DNA from: Mycolicibacterium sp. 018/SC-01/001
GTDB taxonomy: Bacteria > Actinomycetota > Actinomycetes > Mycobacteriales > Mycobacteriaceae
Length of the DNA stretch: 64,000 nucleotides
Direction: 5' to 3'
Assembly: GCF_007096635.1 (NCBI RefSeq)
Contig: NZ_VKAA01000025.1
Span: forward strand, 1 to 64,000
The notes below the pieces were generated by a model. That model saw nothing but the letters and a program-made list of their open reading frames with translations, was not told the origin of the DNA and made no database searches. The translations under genes and the position numbers were made by a program. Shown here one piece after another: positions 60,752 to 64,000 of the stretch; positions within the stretch are counted from its first letter, which is position 1; every line of letters starts with the position of its first letter.

Positions 60752-62845
60752 GTGACCGCCGGTCGGATCGAAATCGACGACGTCCAACCTGTGGTGTCCG
60801 GTGGGCGGTTCCCCGCCAAGGCGGTGGTCGGCGAGGTGGTGCCGGTGACCGCGACGGTGTGGCGGGAGGGCCACGATGCGGTCGCGGCCACGCTGGTCGT
60901 CCGCTACCACGGCACCGGCTACCCGGCCCTCGCCGATGAACCGCCGGGCCGGGCCAAGACCGCGGAGGCCGTGCCGATCGAGGACGTCGTGACCCCGTCG
61001 GCGGCGCGGGTGCGCCCCTCGGCGCTGCCGATGGCCACCGGCCGCACGCCCGATGTCTTCCACGGCCAGTTCACCCCTGACGCTGTCGGGTTGTGGACGT
61101 TCCGCGTCGACGGGTGGAGCGATCCGATCTCGACGTGGCGTCACCACGTGGTGGCCAAGCTCGACGCCGGGCAGAGCGAGGGCGAGCTGTCCAACGACCT
61201 GCTCGTCGGCGCGAAGCTGCTCGAGCGTGCATCCGCGGGCGTCCCGCGCCAGATGCGCTACCCGCTGATCGAGGCCGCCGAACGGCTGCGCACGCCGGGC
61301 GATCCGTTCTACCGAGCCGGCGCCGCACTGTCGCCGGAGGTCACCGAACTGGTCGACCAGTATCCGCTGCGGGAGCTGATCACCCGTGGTCAGGCCTACG
61401 GCATCTGGGTCGACAGGCCGCTGGCCCGGTTCAGCTCGTGGTACGAGTTCTTCCCGCGCTCCACCGGCGGCTGGGACAGTTCCGGCAACCCGGTGCACGG
61501 CACGTTCGCGACGGCGACCAAGGCGTTGCCCCGAGTGGCGCGGATGGGCTTCGACATCGCCTACCTGCCCCCGATCCACCCGATCGGCAAGGTGCACCGC
61601 AAGGGCCGCAACAACAGCGTCACCGCCGGCCCGAACGACGTGGGCTCACCGTGGGCCATCGGCAGCGACGAGGGTGGGCACGACGCCGTGCACCCGCAGC
61701 TGGGCACGATCGACGACTTCGACGAGTTCGTCGCCGCCGCGCGCGACGAAGGGCTCGAAGTCGCCCTCGACTTGGCGCTGCAGTGCGCACCCGACCATCC
61801 GTGGGCCAAGGAGCACCCGGAGTGGTTCACCGTGCTGCCCGACGGCACGATCGCCTATGCGGAGAACCCGCCCAAGAAGTACCAGGACATCTACCCGCTG
61901 AACTTCGACAACGACCCGACCGGTCTCTACGAAGAAGTGCTGCGCGTGGTGAAGTTCTGGGTGTCCCACGGTGTCAAGGTGTTTCGCGTCGACAACCCGC
62001 ACACCAAGCCGCCGAACTTCTGGGCCTGGCTGATCGGCGAGATCAAGAACGTCGACCCCGACGTGCTGTTCCTCGCCGAGGCGTTCACCCGGCCGGCGCG
62101 ACTGTTCGGGCTGGCCAAACTGGGCTACACGCAGTCCTACACGTACTTCACGTGGCGTACCGCGAAGTGGGAGCTGATCGAATTCGGCCAATCGATCGCC
62201 GAGCACGCCGACTACGCGCGGCAGAGTCTGTGGACCAACACCCCGGACATCCTGCACGAGAGCCTGCAGCACGGCGGGCCGGGGATGTTCGCGATCCGGG
62301 CCGCGCTCGCCGCGACGATGAGCCCGACGTGGGGCGTCTACTCCGGGTACGAGCTGTTCGAACACCGGGCCGTGCGTGAGGGCAGCGAGGAGTACCTCGA
62401 TTCCGAGAAGTACGAGCTGCGGCCGCGCGACTTCGACGCGGCGCTGGCCGACGGGGAGTCACTGGAGCCGTTCCTGGCCCGCCTCAACGAGATCCGTCGG
62501 CTGCATCCGGCGCTGCACCAGCTGCGCACGATCCGGTTCCACCACATCGACAACGACGCGCTGCTGGCCTACAGCAAGTTCGACCCGGTGACGGGCGATC
62601 AGGTGCTCGTCGTCGTGACGCTCAACCCCTTCGGCGCCGAAGAGGGCATGGTGTGGTTGGACATGGGCGCACTGGGAATGGATCCGCAGGAACGGTTCTG
62701 GGTGCGCGACGAGATCACCGGCGAGGAGTACCAGTGGGGCCAGAACAACTACGTGCGCCTCGAACCCGCCCGCGCGGTGGCACACGTGCTGAACATGCCC
62801 CAGATCCCGGCCGACCAACGAACGAACCTTCTGCGTAGGGAGTGA
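60752..62845 (+). CDS. glgE: Maltosyltransferase GlgE
   Basis: This 697-residue GH13_3 enzyme transfers maltose from maltose-1-phosphate to alpha-glucan. The N-terminal beta-sandwich (IEIDDVQPVVSGGRFPAKA) is followed by the catalytic barrel with nucleophile Asp in VFRVDNPHTKP and acid Glu in FLAEAFTRP. GGGAG lies 8 nt before the GTG at 60752. It is a known drug target in M. tuberculosis. It lies 4 bp upstream of glgB. Confidence 0.95.
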   Translation: MTAGRIEIDDVQPVVSGGRFPAKAVVGEVVPVTATVWREGHDAVAATLVVRYHGTGYPALADEPPGRAKTAEAVPIEDVVTPSAARVRPSALPMATGRTPDVFHGQFTPDAVGLWTFRVDGWSDPISTWRHHVVAKLDAGQSEGELSNDLLVGAKLLERASAGVPRQMRYPLIEAAERLRTPGDPFYRAGAALSPEVTELVDQYPLRELITRGQAYGIWVDRPLARFSSWYEFFPRSTGGWDSSGNPVHGTFATATKALPRVARMGFDIAYLPPIHPIGKVHRKGRNNSVTAGPNDVGSPWAIGSDEGGHDAVHPQLGTIDDFDEFVAAARDEGLEVALDLALQCAPDHPWAKEHPEWFTVLPDGTIAYAENPPKKYQDIYPLNFDNDPTGLYEEVLRVVKFWVSHGVKVFRVDNPHTKPPNFWAWLIGEIKNVDPDVLFLAEAFTRPARLFGLAKLGYTQSYTYFTWRTAKWELIEFGQSIAEHADYARQSLWTNTPDILHESLQHGGPGMFAIRAALAATMSPTWGVYSGYELFEHRAVREGSEEYLDSEKYELRPRDFDAALADGESLEPFLARLNEIRRLHPALHQLRTIRFHHIDNDALLAYSKFDPVTGDQVLVVVTLNPFGAEEGMVWLDMGALGMDPQERFWVRDEITGEEYQWGQNNYVRLEPARAVAHVLNMPQIPADQRTNLLRRE

Positions 62846-62849
62846 CGAG

Positions 62850-64000
62850 ATGGCCAAAGCGTCCAACCTGACCAACCAGATCGACAGCCCACACCTGCGG
62901 CCGCACACCGCCGATCTGAATCGGCTGCTCGCGGGTGAGCACCACGATCCGCATTCGGTGCTCGGCGCGCACGAGTACGACGACCACACCGTGATCCGGG
63001 CTTACCGCCCGCACGCGGTCACCGTGACCGCGCTGATCGGCGGCGCGCGCTATCCCCTGCAGCACATCGAAGCAGGGGTGTTCGCGGTCGCCGTGCCGTT
63101 CACCGACCTGATCGACTACCGCCTCGAGGTGGACTACTCGGGCGAGGAGTCCGGCTTCGTACACACCGTCGCCGACCCCTACCGGTTCCTGCCGACGCTC
63201 GGCGAGGTCGATCTGCACCTGTTCGCCGAGGGTCGCCATGAGCGGCTCTGGGAGATCCTGGGCGCGCACCCCCGCAGCTTCGAGACCCCCGACGGCGTGG
63301 TCAGCGGTGTCTCGTTCGCCGTGTGGGCGCCGAATGCCAAGGGCGTCAGCGTGATCGGCGACTTCAACCACTGGGGCAACGAGGCACAGATGCGCGTGCT
63401 GGGCTCCACGGGCGTGTGGGAGCTGTTCTGGCCCAACTTCCCCGAGAACGGCCTCTACAAGTTCCGCGTGCACGGCGCCGACGGTGCGGTGACCGAGCGG
63501 GCCGATCCGATGGCGTTCGCGACCGAGGTGCCCCCGCAGACCGCATCCAAGGTGTTCGCGAGCGACTACACGTGGGCCGACGACCAGTGGATGGCCGACC
63601 GGGCGCTGCGTAACCCGGTGTTCGAACCGATGAGCACCTACGAGGTGCACCTGGGCTCGTGGCGGCCGGGGCTCTCCTACACCGAGCTCGCCGAACAACT
63701 GACCGCCTACGTGGTGGAGCACGGTTTCACCCACGTCGAGATGCTGCCCGTCGCCGAGCATCCGTTCGGCGGGTCCTGGGGCTACCAGGTGACGTCGTAC
63801 TACGCCCCGTCCTCGCGGTTCGGGACCCCCGACGAATTCCGCCATTTGGTCGACACGCTGCACCAGGCGGGCATCGGCGTGATCGTCGACTGGGTGCCGG
63901 CCCACTTCCCCAAGGACGCGTGGGCGCTGGGCCGGTTCGACGGCACCGCGCTCTACGAGCACGGCGATCCTCGCCGTGGTGAGCAATTGGACTGGGGTAC
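62850..64000 (+). CDS. glgB: 1,4-alpha-glucan branching enzyme GlgB, 3' end beyond window
   Basis: This is the first 383 codons of a GH13_9 branching enzyme, which adds alpha-1,6 branches to the glucan built by GlgE. Visible parts are the N-terminal domain typical of mycobacterial GlgB (LNRLLAGEHHDPHSVLGAHE), the CBM48 domain (VWAPNAKGVSVIGDFNHWGN) and the start of the barrel (GVIVDWVPAHFPKDAWAL). GGGAG lies 7 nt before the ATG at 62850, 4 bp after glgE. The gene is open to the last base. Confidence 0.95.
   Translation, partial: MAKASNLTNQIDSPHLRPHTADLNRLLAGEHHDPHSVLGAHEYDDHTVIRAYRPHAVTVTALIGGARYPLQHIEAGVFAVAVPFTDLIDYRLEVDYSGEESGFVHTVADPYRFLPTLGEVDLHLFAEGRHERLWEILGAHPRSFETPDGVVSGVSFAVWAPNAKGVSVIGDFNHWGNEAQMRVLGSTGVWELFWPNFPENGLYKFRVHGADGAVTERADPMAFATEVPPQTASKVFASDYTWADDQWMADRALRNPVFEPMSTYEVHLGSWRPGLSYTELAEQLTAYVVEHGFTHVEMLPVAEHPFGGSWGYQVTSYYAPSSRFGTPDEFRHLVDTLHQAGIGVIVDWVPAHFPKDAWALGRFDGTALYEHGDPRRGEQLDWG

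Overview
The window is high-GC DNA from a rapid-growing mycobacterium (Mycolicibacterium type). The basis is gene content and gene order: a single 3088-residue type I fatty acid synthase followed by acpS, the mycolate reductase cmrA, the L,D-transpeptidase ldtB, the GlgE pathway, and GTG-rich, often leaderless genes. I inferred this from remembered Mycobacterium tuberculosis gene order; no search was run.

Block A (1-25,500) follows the M. tuberculosis Rv2507-Rv2524c order: a truncated Rv2507-like gene, a UMF1-type MFS carrier, cmrA, a HerA/DUF853 ATPase, orn, tRNA-His, ldtB, a DUF3618 protein, bcp, an M20 peptidase, acpS and fas. Inserted into this frame are a lone AAA ATPase with a C-terminal winged helix beside tRNA-His, tRNA-Lys, a pair of secreted proteins, htpG, and a small 416-bp insertion bounded by 48-bp repeats between bcp and the M20 peptidase. 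The first 64 bases of the window are an inverted copy of part of the neighbouring MFS gene, which looks like a rearrangement or an assembly fold-back.

Block B (25,500-43,800) is accessory and rich in regulators. It holds a MerR regulator, two MFS carriers, an LtrA protein and two convergent IspD-like cytidylyltransferases of which one is degenerate. It also holds an acyl-CoA catabolic cluster (two acyl-CoA dehydrogenases, one a double-domain fusion; a true thiolase; a thiolase fold without its cysteine beside a DUF35 protein), two TetR regulators with clear palindromic operators, a WhiB6-like protein, an alpha/beta hydrolase, F420-type flavoproteins and a LysR regulator.

Block C (43,800-64,000) follows Rv1343c-Rv1326c: tRNA-Leu, an inserted LAGLIDADG endonuclease-like gene, lprD, a DUF3817 protein, and then a tightly overlapping minus-strand operon. 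In transcription order that operon is clpS, DUF2017, P1 peptidase, mec, cysO, cysM, rhomboid, murI, an Rv1339-like phosphodiesterase, rph and rdgB. It is followed by pncB, dinG, a lipoprotein metalloprotease, and the glucan genes glgP, glgE and glgB, the last cut by the window end.

Functional links: fas and acpS make and activate the fatty acid synthase, and cmrA acts at the end of mycolate assembly. CysO, CysM and Mec form a protein-thiocarboxylate cysteine pathway. GlgE, GlgB and GlgP make and degrade alpha-glucan. No CRISPR array, rRNA operon, intact prophage or transposase was seen.
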